In this document: piece by piece, positions 19,226 to 28,368 of the stretch
Position numbering within the stretch: position 1 is the first letter of the stretch
How the letters are laid out: every line of letters begins with the position of its first letter
Origin: Ferrimonas lipolytica
GTDB taxonomy: Bacteria; Pseudomonadota; Gammaproteobacteria; Enterobacterales; Shewanellaceae
Assembly (NCBI RefSeq): GCF_012295575.1
Contig: NZ_CP051180.1
Span: 3,596,001 to 3,660,000 of the forward strand
Reading direction: 5' to 3'
DNA: 64,000 bases
Made by a program: the position numbers and the translations under genes
Notes under the pieces: model-generated
Seen by the model: the letters and a program-made list of their open reading frames with translations, nothing else
Told to the model about the DNA's origin: nothing
Database searches by the model: none

Positions 19226-19503
19226 GTGCCATCGCTGTATTGAGGCTTGGTAACTCGATGTTCATTGGTGAATGGTAGCAATTCTCGAGCTTTCAACTGG
19301 GGCGCAGTTCATAAAAATCAATATGGTTCGTAAAGTCATAGTACTTGTTGGTTTTCTAATGTACGTAGTGGCAAGTAACGCCGCTTTGAAGCAGCGCTAA
19401 GTCTTGAATTATATCGGCAGTCTGTGTGAATTTTCACCGTAACTCGGCGTAGGTTTCGCCATACCTTCGTTATTGCACTTATTTTTGTGTAATTTGTGAG
19501 GTA

Positions 19504-21558
19504 ATGATGAAGCTAAAATATCTACCGCTATTGATCGGCGCGGTATTAATCACCGGCTGTGGTAGTGATAATTCTAATGAAGATGTTACTCAACCGGTTA
19601 TCACGCCACCAGCGGAGCAACTGCCACAAACGGGCTCCGAAGTATTCGATAATGTGTGGGGGCCGGATGTGCAGTTCGAGCTCAACACCCCGATTTACGT
19701 CTATCTAGAAACCAATACTCGTGAAGACATGCTGCAGCAGTTCCAAGGCGGCACGCCACCTAATGCAATTCAGCTTGATCCCGCTCATATTCGCGAATTA
19801 CTGCCAACCTTGTGGACGGCGGAAGAATTTGAGCAACGGGTGTTTAATGACAACCAGATCAACTTTGCTGATGTGCTGTTGTACATGGGGGCCACACGGG
19901 ATGATTTTCATGTGGACTATCAGTGGGGAGAAGACATCGCCACCTACCGTTATTGGGTGTCTTATGACAAGAACGGTGACGGCGATTTTGATGACGAAGG
20001 CGATTACAAAGCCGACCCAGATTGGTATGCCAGTTACATGATTAACTTCGGTGAGTTTCGCCGAGAGGTGATGTATGACTCTCGCGGTGAAGCGCTGTAT
20101 ATGCGTTTGGACCTAGCGCATATTCAACCCGATTCCGGGGTGTTGTTGCGACCTAATAGTGCGGCGATGACCAAACGTCGAGAAGCTATCCATAAAGAGG
20201 AAGCGACGCGTCGCCATGAGGCTGAGGCGCAATACGGGGCTAACACCGTGGTTTTCCCAAGGGTTGAGGTAACCCCCATAGGTCAGGAGATGATGGTGTT
20301 TGAGGACGTCGTTGCCACTCCGCATAACTTGCGTCCGGACATCTATAAAAAGGATAAGGTAATCACTCTCGCCGATGTGCTGCTAAGCATGGATGCTCAA
20401 GGACTGATCGATATTGGTTACACCTTCTGGGGGCGTTTGGCGACGGACGTTGATGTACAGCATTTCTATTTGAACGAGGTCAATGGGCAAAAAGCCTACG
20501 GCTCGGTTGGGTATACGTTTAATACTCGAACCAGTTGGTCTGCCAATGACTTTAACGCTAAGTACATTACTGCAATGGTCACGCTTGGTGCTGGCACCAA
20601 GCCCTCATACTGCGACTGGACCGGGCAGGATGACCCTTACGGCCAAAAGGATGCGAACGGGAATCCGTTACAAGTGCCTGATGGCAAATTGGATTTGGAC
20701 AACCCTGAGTGTAACCCTGAGCTAACCGGGGTTGATATCGATATCTCCGACTGGTTTGTGGACAAAGAATCTCACATCTTTACCGATGTATGGGTGGTGA
20801 ACTACCCCGGTGATTCGTTTGAGGTGTTCAACACAGATATGTACGGCTTGTATGCCGAAAATGACTCCAAACGAGTGGGCGGAGACGAGAAGTTCCCTAT
20901 CCATGACATCAATGAGGCTAAGAAGCCTCTTACCGAGACTCATTTTGGCTGGGGAATTGCCGACTGTGGTAATTGTCACTCGTTGCAAGGCATCCACTCT
21001 GATGGCGATATGGGAACCCTAGGTGTTAATCCAACCCCAATCTACATCCGAGATGACGTCACCAGCTACACCGTTGATGACAACTCTCAGTTAGTGGTCG
21101 CGCCTTATCAGTGTGCGCAGTGTCATGGTAGTAATGGTGCACCTGAAGGTCATGGAGAAATCGCTCGCTGTTTCTGGTGTCACTCTGAAGACGTGGTGCC
21201 GCCAAACCATGGTCCAATTTCGGTGCACACCACCTATGGTGAGATTGCATCCGAAGCGCAGCCTGGAGGCAACGACCCGATGTTGTTCATTGGTGCCGCC
21301 GAGTCGATTGATGTGCCGACCACGGATGCCGATGCGGTTGCCGAGTTGGAAAGGGAGCTTCAGGCAAAGTATTTCTATCTTCCGTATGCTGAGAACATTC
21401 GCTTCGATATGTTGGCTCCGCACGAAGGCGTGTCTTGGCAAGGGAACTGGGGTTTCTACCCTGATGAGATGAAGGTGCGCACTAACAGCGATTGGTTTAC
21501 CGATGCGCAGTATCCGGATCCGTACTCCTGTATGACCTGTCACCCGAACAAAGACTAA
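19504..21558 (+). CDS. Tetraheme c-type cytochrome lipoprotein (paralogue A)
   Basis: A 684-residue predicted lipoprotein: signal MMKLKYLPLLIGAVLITGC with lipidation at C19. Four CXXCH heme-binding motifs lie near the C-terminus: CGNCH (488), CAQCH (537), CFWCH (556) and CMTCH (676). The long N-terminal region (about 40-480) is Asp-rich and has a calcium-loop-like DKNGDGDFDDEGD. I do not recognise a named family for it. It shares the FGWGIADC and CHGSNGAP blocks with the convergent gene at 21930-23819, so the two are paralogues. A role in envelope or outer-membrane electron transfer is likely; the substrate is unknown. It ends with a strong terminator. Confidence 0.83.
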   Translation: MMKLKYLPLLIGAVLITGCGSDNSNEDVTQPVITPPAEQLPQTGSEVFDNVWGPDVQFELNTPIYVYLETNTREDMLQQFQGGTPPNAIQLDPAHIRELLPTLWTAEEFEQRVFNDNQINFADVLLYMGATRDDFHVDYQWGEDIATYRYWVSYDKNGDGDFDDEGDYKADPDWYASYMINFGEFRREVMYDSRGEALYMRLDLAHIQPDSGVLLRPNSAAMTKRREAIHKEEATRRHEAEAQYGANTVVFPRVEVTPIGQEMMVFEDVVATPHNLRPDIYKKDKVITLADVLLSMDAQGLIDIGYTFWGRLATDVDVQHFYLNEVNGQKAYGSVGYTFNTRTSWSANDFNAKYITAMVTLGAGTKPSYCDWTGQDDPYGQKDANGNPLQVPDGKLDLDNPECNPELTGVDIDISDWFVDKESHIFTDVWVVNYPGDSFEVFNTDMYGLYAENDSKRVGGDEKFPIHDINEAKKPLTETHFGWGIADCGNCHSLQGIHSDGDMGTLGVNPTPIYIRDDVTSYTVDDNSQLVVAPYQCAQCHGSNGAPEGHGEIARCFWCHSEDVVPPNHGPISVHTTYGEIASEAQPGGNDPMLFIGAAESIDVPTTDADAVAELERELQAKYFYLPYAENIRFDMLAPHEGVSWQGNWGFYPDEMKVRTNSDWFTDAQYPDPYSCMTCHPNKD

Positions 21559-21584
21559 CTAACCGTTTTATATTTCTTAATCTA

Positions 21585-21616
21585 AGGCCTGCTGCGGCAA
21601 CGTAGCAGGCCTTTTT
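21585..21616 (+). terminator. Rho-independent terminator of tetraheme gene A
   Basis: The stem AGGCCTGCT / AGCAGGCCT with a loop of about 10 nt is followed by TTTTTGTG. It starts 27 bp past the stop codon. Confidence 0.85.
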
Positions 21617-21617
21617 G

Positions 21618-21871
21618 TGTCCGTATTTTGTGCTTGTTAACTGCGACATCGGAAGCTCAGAGTTCGCTGATGTTCGAAGGCACCACGGACAGCCAGCTAC
21701 GTATACCGCTAGGTGGTGCTATCTAGCTATCCATTCGTTGAAGAGGGGGCAAGAGCGAAACGGTGGTGATCTAATCCATCGTGAGCAGGTAAAAGCCCGT
21801 GGGAGCAAAAGCGGTGGTGGAATGAGACGTTGGCTCGTAGAGAGGCTAGGGAAGCACTCGATTTGCGGGTA
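21618..21871. other. Intergenic region between convergent cytochrome genes
   Basis: About 250 bp between two terminators. No gene, repeat or recognisable RNA was found here. A 100-codon open frame crosses it but has no ribosome-binding site or similarity that I can see. Confidence 0.4.
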
Positions 21872-21907
21872 CAAAAAAACGGCCATCCGAGTTCACGGGT
21901 GGCCGTT
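21872..21907 (-). terminator. Rho-independent terminator of tetraheme gene B
   Basis: On the minus strand, ACGGCCACCCGTG pairs with CGGATGGCCGT and is followed by a TTTTTTTG tract. It lies 22 bp past the stop of the minus-strand gene. Confidence 0.85.
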
Positions 21908-21929
21908 AATTAGTTAGAGCCTTGCGAGA

Positions 21930-23819
21930 TTAATAGCCTTGGTGATGGCTATCGGAAGTCGGCACCATTACCTCATTGGGGTGGCAGGTTAGGCAAGAGT
22001 ATGGGTCAGGGAAGTCCGCACTCTGGGACCAGTCTGAGTTCACTGGGAACATGCGGTCGCTACTGTATTCAATGACATTATCGGCTTTATCGGTGGGCTT
22101 CATCATCATTGTGGCGGCGTTGGCGCATGGCGTGGATTGGCTCGAATTCTGCCAGCACTCTACCTCCTCGGCTGAAACCCTAAGGCTTGCGGCACCATGC
22201 TGTTTGGGCGCGTATTCCTTAGTGTGACACCAATGGCAACGCGACATTTCACCATGGCCTTGTGGTGCTCCATTGCTGCCGTGACAGGAGGCGCAGTAGT
22301 AGGGGCGAGTGGTGTCGCTCAACGCCGGTGAGTCGCCGGTGACGTGAGTATTTTCTTGGCTGTGGCATACAGCGCAGTCGGCGATCCCCCAACCAAAGTG
22401 ACTGTCGTCCATCGGTTTTACGGCTTGGCTGATGTCATACCAAGGTAGTTGGCCATCGTCCCAGAAGAACTCCGGAGTATGCCAAAGCGTATTTTGATAA
22501 TCCCACTTAAAACTGATGACTTCTGGTGGATTATCAATCACCCAATTGTCCGGCATGATGTGGACGAAGTTGCCGCCAAAGCTCTGGGCAAAGTCTTCCT
22601 TACACGCGCGAGCCTTCTTTTCGTCAAGCTTGCCTAGCCAGGGGCAGAAACTGCCCTCAGGCGCAGCCGTGATGTCGGCAATGCTCATGTAGTTCATGGA
22701 AGCGTTGAAGTCGCCGCTCTTGAAGCCCGCTATTTGGTCTGCGGTGGCTTCGCCATTTGGGCTGCCATCAACAAACATCAACCAGCCCCAATAGCCGTGA
22801 GCCACTTGGTTGTTGACCCGCGACAACGCATAGGAGTAGATCGGAGCATCGTTGGTGGTAACAGGCCACCAGGTTAGGCCGACGTCCATATCCATATCTT
22901 CTGCCAGAGTCATCAAGGCATCGGCGATGGTGGTAACGCCATCTTGATAGGTGTCGGGACGCAGGTTGTAGTTATTGACCTCAACGTTAGTGGCAATAGT
23001 GACGTAGCCGCGACCATCAAGGAAGTCGACCTCAATCCTTGGTACGATAACCTTACCGCCTGCAGCCTCACGGCGTTCTACTTCTGCCCGCTGCACATAT
23101 TGGCGGCGCTCGGTCATGTATTTACTGTAGGGACGTAAACGGAAGTTCTGGTCCACCTGTACCGGCATGGTATCGGCGCGATTGTAATAGGCTTCCATTG
23201 GGGCGTCGTTGACGTCACGCAGGAACTCGCCGTTGGAGTAGTGGTTGGCTGGCCACCAATCGGGGCTTTGGAAGTTTTCACTGCCATCATCGACGGAGAA
23301 TTTGCCATCTCGGTTGTAGTCGTAAGAGACAGTGAATTCATAGGTGTCCAATTGCGGGTTAAATTCACCTAGGGTCACCTCAAGATCTTCGCGCGTTTTA
23401 CCGAGATAAAGCGCCATGTCTAGTAGTGAAAATTGACCATCAGCCATAATATCTGGGCGAATGCTCTTGCCAAGCACTCGAGCCAAATCCGCGGTTTCTA
23501 CCTGGTATTTTTGATAATCGAATTCGGTCTCTTTGTTTTTGCCATCATCGGTACAAAACGTCGGGTAGTCACTGTCGCAAGGGACCCATTTACCAATCTT
23601 GACGGTAATGGAGCCCCCGAGTTGCTGATCTGGAGCTACTGCGATATTGATGCTGTTGTAGTCGTTGAGGTTTTCCTCCGTGGGATCGGGAGTCGGAGTG
23701 GGATCTTCGATCACCGGTTCGGGAGTTGGCTGCGGGAGCGCAGTGTTGTCGGAATCATTGCCACAGCCTGCGAGCATTGCGGCAGTGACTATAAGCGCCA
23801 AATGGCATTTTTTCATCAT
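21930..23819 (-). CDS. Tetraheme c-type cytochrome lipoprotein (paralogue B)
   Basis: About 629 residues. The start at 23819 is chosen because GGAGG lies 5 nt upstream; an ATG at 23831 lacks such a site. The signal peptide ends LAGC with lipidation at C19, followed by a Pro/Glu/Thr linker. Four heme motifs: CAVCH (482), CASCH (509), CHWCH (528) and CLTCH (609). As in paralogue A, the second and third motifs are 19 residues apart around CHGSNGAP, and a calcium-loop-like DYNRDGKFSVDDG lies in the N-terminal half. Extra Cys pairs occur near residues 60-70 and 375-390. Function and partner are unknown; extracellular or periplasmic electron transfer is the simplest reading. Confidence 0.83.
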   Translation of the reverse strand: MMKKCHLALIVTAAMLAGCGNDSDNTALPQPTPEPVIEDPTPTPDPTEENLNDYNSINIAVAPDQQLGGSITVKIGKWVPCDSDYPTFCTDDGKNKETEFDYQKYQVETADLARVLGKSIRPDIMADGQFSLLDMALYLGKTREDLEVTLGEFNPQLDTYEFTVSYDYNRDGKFSVDDGSENFQSPDWWPANHYSNGEFLRDVNDAPMEAYYNRADTMPVQVDQNFRLRPYSKYMTERRQYVQRAEVERREAAGGKVIVPRIEVDFLDGRGYVTIATNVEVNNYNLRPDTYQDGVTTIADALMTLAEDMDMDVGLTWWPVTTNDAPIYSYALSRVNNQVAHGYWGWLMFVDGSPNGEATADQIAGFKSGDFNASMNYMSIADITAAPEGSFCPWLGKLDEKKARACKEDFAQSFGGNFVHIMPDNWVIDNPPEVISFKWDYQNTLWHTPEFFWDDGQLPWYDISQAVKPMDDSHFGWGIADCAVCHSQENTHVTGDSPALSDTTRPYYCASCHGSNGAPQGHGEMSRCHWCHTKEYAPKQHGAASLRVSAEEVECWQNSSQSTPCANAATMMMKPTDKADNVIEYSSDRMFPVNSDWSQSADFPDPYSCLTCHPNEVMVPTSDSHHQGY

Positions 23820-23952
23820 CTTTTCCTCCAAGTGGGGATGATTTGTTGCTTTGGTTTGTCGCCTATATTGATGAGGTTTTACAAAGTTAAGCGGTGAAAA
23901 AACACGGTAAAGCGCAATTTTTCAAGCAGGTGAGAACGAGATCATCGCTTGA

Positions 23953-24210
23953 GTTAACTTCGGCTTTATCCAGGTGGCGCAATCACTCGCCGAGGTCGGC
24001 GGTGACGACGCGAGTTGCCAGCGTGTCGCCAACTCTAATACCGGCCGTCATCTGTTTGAGTTGGTGCCGGCCCCACTGCAATTCACTTTCTTTCAGTGCC
24101 TGTGTCAACAGGCCGCTGACAACTGTTTTTCCTATGCCCACCAAGAGGTCGCCATCGAGGTTCAGCTATTGGACTTCGACGGTGAATGCCTTGCGGTGGC
24201 CAAAGCCTAG
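23953..24210 (+). pseudogene. Remnant of cbiD (C-terminal part)
   Basis: An open segment translating as VNFGFIQVAQSLAEVGGDD, ending IEVQLLDFDGECLAVAKA. It resembles the C-terminal region of cobalt-precorrin-5B C1-methyltransferase CbiD, which typically ends in a VEVxLFDxxG strand. A TGA in frame immediately upstream and the absence of the large N-terminal part show it is not functional. It is followed directly by cbiC-like and cbiE-like fragments, which supports the assignment. Similarity to CbiD is judged by eye and is the weakest of the three calls. Confidence 0.45.
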
Positions 24211-24227
24211 AGTCTGTTATGGATATC

Positions 24228-24645
24228 ATGAAGCTAATCACTTAGCAGGGACGCCAGATTGAGGGCGACTTCTTTGCACAAATTGATCGCGAGATCGTCA
24301 GCCAGCACGGTGGTAACAACTTTACTCCGGCGCAGTGAAACGTGGTGCGTTGGGCCAGCCATTCCAGCGGCGACTTTGAATTTGCCAAGCTGTTTCGTTT
24401 CAGCGACCACGCTACCGAACGCGTTATTGAGGCGCTAAAGAACGGTGCCAACATCGTCACCAACGTCAATATGATGTGACCGGCTTAAGTTAGCGTCGTA
24501 TGCGGCCGTTTGGCGTAACCCCACGCTGCTTAATCAGCGAGCCTAGCGTTATTGACACGGCCAAAGCGAGCGGCCGTACCCGTGCCATCGAAGCTGCCCA
24601 CCAAGCCGCTGAGCGAGGGTTGCTGGAGGGCGCGCTAACGCACAA
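24228..24645 (+). pseudogene. Remnant of cbiC (precorrin-8X methylmutase)
   Basis: Translating from about 24246 gives GRQIEGDFFAQIDREIVSQH, then a block with SSGDFEFAKLFRFSDHATER and NGANIVTNVNMM. This is the recognisable CbiC/CobH core. A TGA at 24336-24338 replaces the conserved tryptophan of FTPAQW. Further stops and a frameshift follow NVNMM near 24478, after which another frame resumes with PFGVTPRCLISEP and ASGRTRAIEAAHQAAER, the CbiC C-terminal region. The last codons (IGNAPTAL region) are lost where the cbiE fragment begins. It is clearly a pseudogene. Confidence 0.72.
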
Positions 24646-24655
24646 CGGCCTCCAA

Positions 24656-24921
24656 TCAACCCTCTATGTGGTCGGCATGGGTGACGATGGTTGCCTAAGT
24701 CTGACCAGCCACGCGGTGAATGCCGTCAACTGCAGATGCCACTCAAGCCTTGGCTGACGCAGCTGCTAAAGGATACCAAGGGCCAGAACATCACCATCCT
24801 CGCCAGTGGTGACCCTCTGTTTTATGGCATCTGCCAGAGTCACAGCGGGGTATCCGCCCCCTTCCAATGCAAGGGCGCGTTGCTTCCCGTTGAGGCTACA
24901 GCGAAACTCTCAACTCGCTGA
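24656..24921 (+). pseudogene. Remnant of cbiE (precorrin-6Y methylase)
   Basis: The N-terminal fragment TLYVVGMGDDGCLSLTSHAV matches the first strand and glycine loop of CbiE/CobL methylases. After a frameshift and apparent loss of about 30 codons, PLKPWLTQLLKDTKGQ and NITILASGDPLFYGI follow; GDPLFYGI is the signature SAM-binding loop. The rest of the gene is absent or unrecognisable after 24840. Confidence 0.72.
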
Positions 24922-25135
24922 GTTTGATGTCTGTACCCGTAAGTACAGGCAGTTGCCTACTCGCTTCCTTCCGCACTCGCTAGATCGTAAGAAAGCCTTT
25001 ATCTGCTTGTCGTTCATAAGTCATGCCTAGACGGGTGACTAGATTGGCGCAACTCTCTTTGTGCTGTGCCTAGATATGGTTCTAGTCACTGTTTATTGCC
25101 TGGCTGTAGCAATAACTCCCGAACACTTACAAACA
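24922..25135. other. Non-coding stretch after the cob remnants
   Basis: About 210 bp with no recognisable coding similarity, repeat or RNA. It is probably further eroded sequence from the same cobalamin cluster. Confidence 0.35.
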
Positions 25136-25163
25136 GAAAAGCCATCAAAATTGATGGCTTTCA
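25136..25163 (-). terminator. Rho-independent terminator of yicC
   Basis: On the minus strand, AAAGCCATCAA pairs with TTGATGGCTTT and is followed by TTCTGTTT. It lies 35 bp past the yicC stop. Confidence 0.8.
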
Positions 25164-25197
25164 GTTACTTGTTGTAACATTGTGGCGCTGGCGAACA

Positions 25198-26058
25198 TCA
25201 CTCGATGTTCTGGATCTGCTCACGCATTTGCTCAATCAACACTTTAAGCTCTACTGCTGCGGTGGTGATATCAGCACTGATGGATTTAGAGGCTAGAGTG
25301 TTCGCTTCGCGGTTAAACTCTTGCATCATAAAGTCCAAGCGACGGCCACAGGCGCCGCCTTTTTTCAGTACTTTCTTGGTTTCTGCTACGTGAGCATCTA
25401 AACGGTCTAGTTCTTCAGCTACATCAAGCTTTTGCGCCAACAAAATCATCTCTTGTTCGATGCGAGCAGGATCAAGGGTTTCCTTTACTTCTGCTAACTT
25501 GTCGGTGAGTCGTTGACGTTGCCACGCCATCACTTCTGGCATGCGCTCGCGAACGTAAGCCGCTTGCTCGGTAATGGCTGTTAAGCGCTGTTGGATCATC
25601 GCTTCAAGCGCATCGCCTTCAGAGCCACGAGCCGCAAGGAAGTCGTCAACTACTGCGTCAAACTTAACCAGTAGCTGTTTGCTCACCTCGCCCATGTCTT
25701 GGCTGCCGCCTTCAAGTACACCAGGCCACTTCATCAGATCAACCAGTTGGATCTGGCCGATGCCAGCCATGGTATGTAGCTGGTGAGCTTTGTCGATGAG
25801 CTGCTCAACCAAAGCTTCGTTCATTTGCAGTGTGTCGGTCTTTTGAGCCAACTCAAAACGCAGGTTTACTTCCACTTTACCGCGCGCTAAACGCTTACGC
25901 AGACGTTCACGCAATACCGGCTCTAGGCTGCGCAGCTGCTCTGGCAGACGTAGGTAGGTTTCTAGGTAGCGTTGGTTTACGGAACGGATTTCCCATGAGG
26001 CGGTGCCCCAATCGGCTTGTAGTTCGCCGCGACCATAGGCGGTCATTGAGTGGATCAT
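25198..26058 (-). CDS. yicC: YicC/YloC family endoribonuclease
   Basis: The 286-residue product starts MIHSMTAYGRGE, the conserved N-terminus of the family; the longer frame to 26124 is unlikely. YicC-type proteins are endoribonucleases that influence small-RNA turnover. Conserved blocks include VNQRYLETYLRLPEQLR, DPARIEQEMILLAQKLDVAEELDRL and the C-terminal GRRLDFMMQEFNREANTL. It is divergent from rph across about 200 bp, an arrangement widespread in gammaproteobacteria. Confidence 0.92.
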   Translation of the reverse strand: MIHSMTAYGRGELQADWGTASWEIRSVNQRYLETYLRLPEQLRSLEPVLRERLRKRLARGKVEVNLRFELAQKTDTLQMNEALVEQLIDKAHQLHTMAGIGQIQLVDLMKWPGVLEGGSQDMGEVSKQLLVKFDAVVDDFLAARGSEGDALEAMIQQRLTAITEQAAYVRERMPEVMAWQRQRLTDKLAEVKETLDPARIEQEMILLAQKLDVAEELDRLDAHVAETKKVLKKGGACGRRLDFMMQEFNREANTLASKSISADITTAAVELKVLIEQMREQIQNIE

Positions 26059-26216
26059 AGTTGTGCGCTCTAACTCGTTAAGTTGGGGCAAGTATATCGG
26101 GCTGTGGCGATGGGGGGTAGTCACACCGCAGTCGCTGGTTCTCGTTTTGGAGATGGTTCTGTTTCAATCAATTGGGATTTAACGGTATTGCTGAGCAATC
26201 GGATGCTATTTATCGT

Positions 26217-26222
26217 TATAAT
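26217..26222 (+). promoter_or_regulatory. Probable -10 element of rph
   Basis: A perfect TATAAT lies 33 bp upstream of the rph start codon. No good -35 hexamer is present at 16-18 bp; TTGCTG at 26188 is too far. Confidence 0.45.
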
Positions 26223-26254
26223 GCCTGCCAATTTCCGCAATCAGGTTAAATATT

Positions 26255-26974
26255 ATGCGCTCTAACGGCAGAACGGCGGCTCAAGCACGCCCGGTTACCA
26301 TTACCCGAAACTTTACTGCACACGCTGAAGGCTCGGTCCTGATTGAATTTGGCAACACTAAGGTTATCTGTACCGCCAGTGTTGAAGATGGCGTACCACG
26401 CTTTCTGCGCGGCCAAGGCCAAGGCTGGATTACCGCTGAGTACGGCATGTTGCCTCGTGCTACCCACACCCGTAATGGCCGTGAAGCAGCCCGTGGTAAG
26501 CAATCTGGTCGCACCCAAGAGATCCAACGTTTGATTGGTCGTAGCTTACGTACCGCGGTTGATCTAAAGGCCCTTGGTGAATTCACTATTACCATCGATT
26601 GTGATGTGATTCAGGCCGATGGTGGCACTCGCACCGCGTCAATCACCGGCGCTTGTGTGGCACTGATGGATGCAATCGATTCGTTGAAAGCCAAAGGTAA
26701 GTTGAAGGTATCACCATTGAAGCAGCAGATTGCTGCGGTGTCGGTGGGTATTGTTGATGGTAAGCCAGTGTGTGATTTGGATTACAACGAAGACTCAAAC
26801 GCTGAAACTGACATGAACGTGGTGATGGCAGAAGATGGTCGCTTCATTGAGGTGCAGGGCACCGCCGAGGGCGAACCGTTCAGCTTTGATGAGATGAACG
26901 CGATGATGGCCCTTGCTAAAGAAGGCATTGAGCAGCTAATTGCCGCGCAGAAAGCGGCGTACAACGACAATTAA
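26255..26974 (+). CDS. rph: Ribonuclease PH
   Basis: A phosphorolytic 3'-5' exoribonuclease that trims tRNA 3' ends. The 239 residues match the family. Conserved features are [32 protein letters not shown], the arginine-rich [22 protein letters not shown] involved in phosphate and RNA binding, and [21 protein letters not shown]. The reading frame is intact, unlike E. coli K-12 MG1655, where rph is frameshifted. It is followed by an attenuator-like hairpin and pyrE. Confidence 0.96.
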   Translation: MRSNGRTAAQARPVTITRNFTAHAEGSVLIEFGNTKVICTASVEDGVPRFLRGQGQGWITAEYGMLPRATHTRNGREAARGKQSGRTQEIQRLIGRSLRTAVDLKALGEFTITIDCDVIQADGGTRTASITGACVALMDAIDSLKAKGKLKVSPLKQQIAAVSVGIVDGKPVCDLDYNEDSNAETDMNVVMAEDGRFIEVQGTAEGEPFSFDEMNAMMALAKEGIEQLIAAQKAAYNDN

Positions 26975-26984
26975 TTTGAATTAT

Positions 26985-27011
26985 GAAGCGGCCAATTGGC
27001 CGCTTCTTTTT
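26985..27011 (+). terminator. rph-pyrE intercistronic terminator / attenuator
   Basis: The perfect stem GAAGCGGCCAA / TTGGCCGCTTC is followed by TTTTTG. It starts 10 bp past the rph stop and 33 bp before the pyrE start. In E. coli an attenuator in this position couples pyrE expression to UTP-dependent transcription-translation coupling at the end of rph. The same logic is plausible here by inference. Confidence 0.75.
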
Positions 27012-27043
27012 GATTACCATAACAATAACTAGCAGGAGCGAAA

Positions 27044-27688
27044 GTGAAAGCCTACCAACAACAATTTATCGAGTTCGCACTGGAACGTAATGTACTGCGC
27101 TTTGGTGAGTTCACGCTGAAATCTGGCCGTACCAGCCCTTACTTTTTTAATGCTGGCTTGTTTAACCGCGGTAGTGACTTGGCCAAGTTGGGTCGTTTTT
27201 ACGCTGAAGCATTAGTGGATGCCAACATCGATTTCGATCTGTTGTTTGGTCCTGCCTACAAGGGCATTCCCATTGCAACTACTACGGCAGTAGCACTGGC
27301 GGATCAACACGATATGGATCTGCCGTACTGCTTTAACCGCAAGGAAAAAAAGGATCACGGCGAAGGCGGCAACTTGGTTGGTTCAGAGCTAACCGGCAAG
27401 GTGATGCTGGTTGATGATGTGATCACTGCCGGTACTGCTATCCGTGAGTCGATGGAGATAATCCAAGCCAATGGCGCTGAGCTGGCGGGTGTATTGATTG
27501 CACTAGACCGTCAAGAAAAAGGCCAAGGAGAGCTGTCTGCCATCCAAGAAGTTGAGCGTGATTTTGGCTGTGCGGTTATCTCTATTATTACTCTGAAAGA
27601 GCTGATCAACTATTTGGCAACTCAACCGGGACGTGAGCAGGAATTGGCGTCGGTACAGGCGTATCGAGATCAGTATGGCATCGCGTAA
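27044..27688 (+). CDS. pyrE: Orotate phosphoribosyltransferase
   Basis: Converts orotate and PRPP to OMP in pyrimidine synthesis. The 214 residues carry the PRPP-binding motif [13 protein letters not shown] (about residue 121), together with [14 protein letters not shown] and [11 protein letters not shown]. The start is a GTG at 27044 with AGGAG 6 nt upstream. It lies downstream of rph and its attenuator-like hairpin. Confidence 0.96.
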   Translation: MKAYQQQFIEFALERNVLRFGEFTLKSGRTSPYFFNAGLFNRGSDLAKLGRFYAEALVDANIDFDLLFGPAYKGIPIATTTAVALADQHDMDLPYCFNRKEKKDHGEGGNLVGSELTGKVMLVDDVITAGTAIRESMEIIQANGAELAGVLIALDRQEKGQGELSAIQEVERDFGCAVISIITLKELINYLATQPGREQELASVQAYRDQYGIA

Positions 27689-27711
27689 ACGGTTAACTAA
27701 CTGATAAAACT

Positions 27712-27738
27712 AAGGCGCTCAATTGAGCGCCTTTTTTA
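27712..27738. terminator. Terminator between pyrE and slmA
   Basis: The perfect stem AAGGCGCTCAA / TTGAGCGCCTT is followed by TTTTT on the plus strand. It serves pyrE and possibly the convergent slmA. Confidence 0.85.
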
Positions 27739-27760
27739 TCTCTACGGGGCATTCAAGCGA

Positions 27761-28354
27761 TTAGCTTTGCAGCAATTGCTTGCGGATAAAGGCCCACTGT
27801 TCAGAGAAGTTAGCGGTTGGCAGGTCGTTGAAGTCACTGCGAACAAACTGAGCAATGCGACCTTCAGCCCATGCGAGTAGGAGGTTAGCTAGCATGCCTT
27901 CTTCAAGGTAGAAGCCTTGGCCTTCACGCAGACTTTTCTCGCGCAGGGTTTGTTTCAGCTGAGTCTCAATCTTGTTGAACAGGTGATGAATACGATCCCG
28001 TAGACGCTCCTGTTCGTTAACCAGAGCATCGCCAGTCATGATGCGGGTGATGCCGGGGTTGCGTTCCGAGAAGGTTAGCAGCAGTTGTAGGATCAGCTGA
28101 ATACGCACCATGGTGTCACGCTCATCCACCAAAATCAGGTTAATACGAGACAGCAACGAGTCTTCGATAAACTCAATTAAGCCTTCAAACATACGTGCTT
28201 TTGAAGGGAAGTGGCGATATAGCGCCGCTTCTGAAACGCCAACTTCTTTGGCTAACGCAGCAGTAGTAATGCGCTTGCCTGGCGAGGTTTCTAGCATTTT
28301 AGCTAGGCACTCGAGAATGTGGTCGCGACGGCTTTTTTTGTTATTAGTGGCCAT
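27761..28354 (-). CDS. slmA: Nucleoid occlusion factor SlmA
   Basis: A TetR-fold DNA-binding protein that blocks FtsZ ring assembly over the nucleoid. The 197 residues begin with the basic stretch [19 protein letters not shown]. The helix-turn-helix [31 protein letters not shown] is characteristic of SlmA. The position after dut and coaBC is the conserved slmA locus. It is the last gene of the coaBC-dut-slmA operon, 14 bp after dut. Confidence 0.95.
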   Translation of the reverse strand: MATNNKKSRRDHILECLAKMLETSPGKRITTAALAKEVGVSEAALYRHFPSKARMFEGLIEFIEDSLLSRINLILVDERDTMVRIQLILQLLLTFSERNPGITRIMTGDALVNEQERLRDRIHHLFNKIETQLKQTLREKSLREGQGFYLEEGMLANLLLAWAEGRIAQFVRSDFNDLPTANFSEQWAFIRKQLLQS

Positions 28355-28368
28355 TTTTTATCTCGTTA

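Noticed and set aside
19422-19436. TGTGAATTTTCACC, considered as a CRP site upstream of the tetraheme gene
   Set aside because: The two half-sites are separated by 4 instead of 6 bp, so it does not fit the CRP consensus.
24336-24338. TGA in the cbiC-like sequence, considered as selenocysteine or recoding
   Set aside because: It replaces a conserved tryptophan and the gene has further stops and frameshifts; simple decay is enough.
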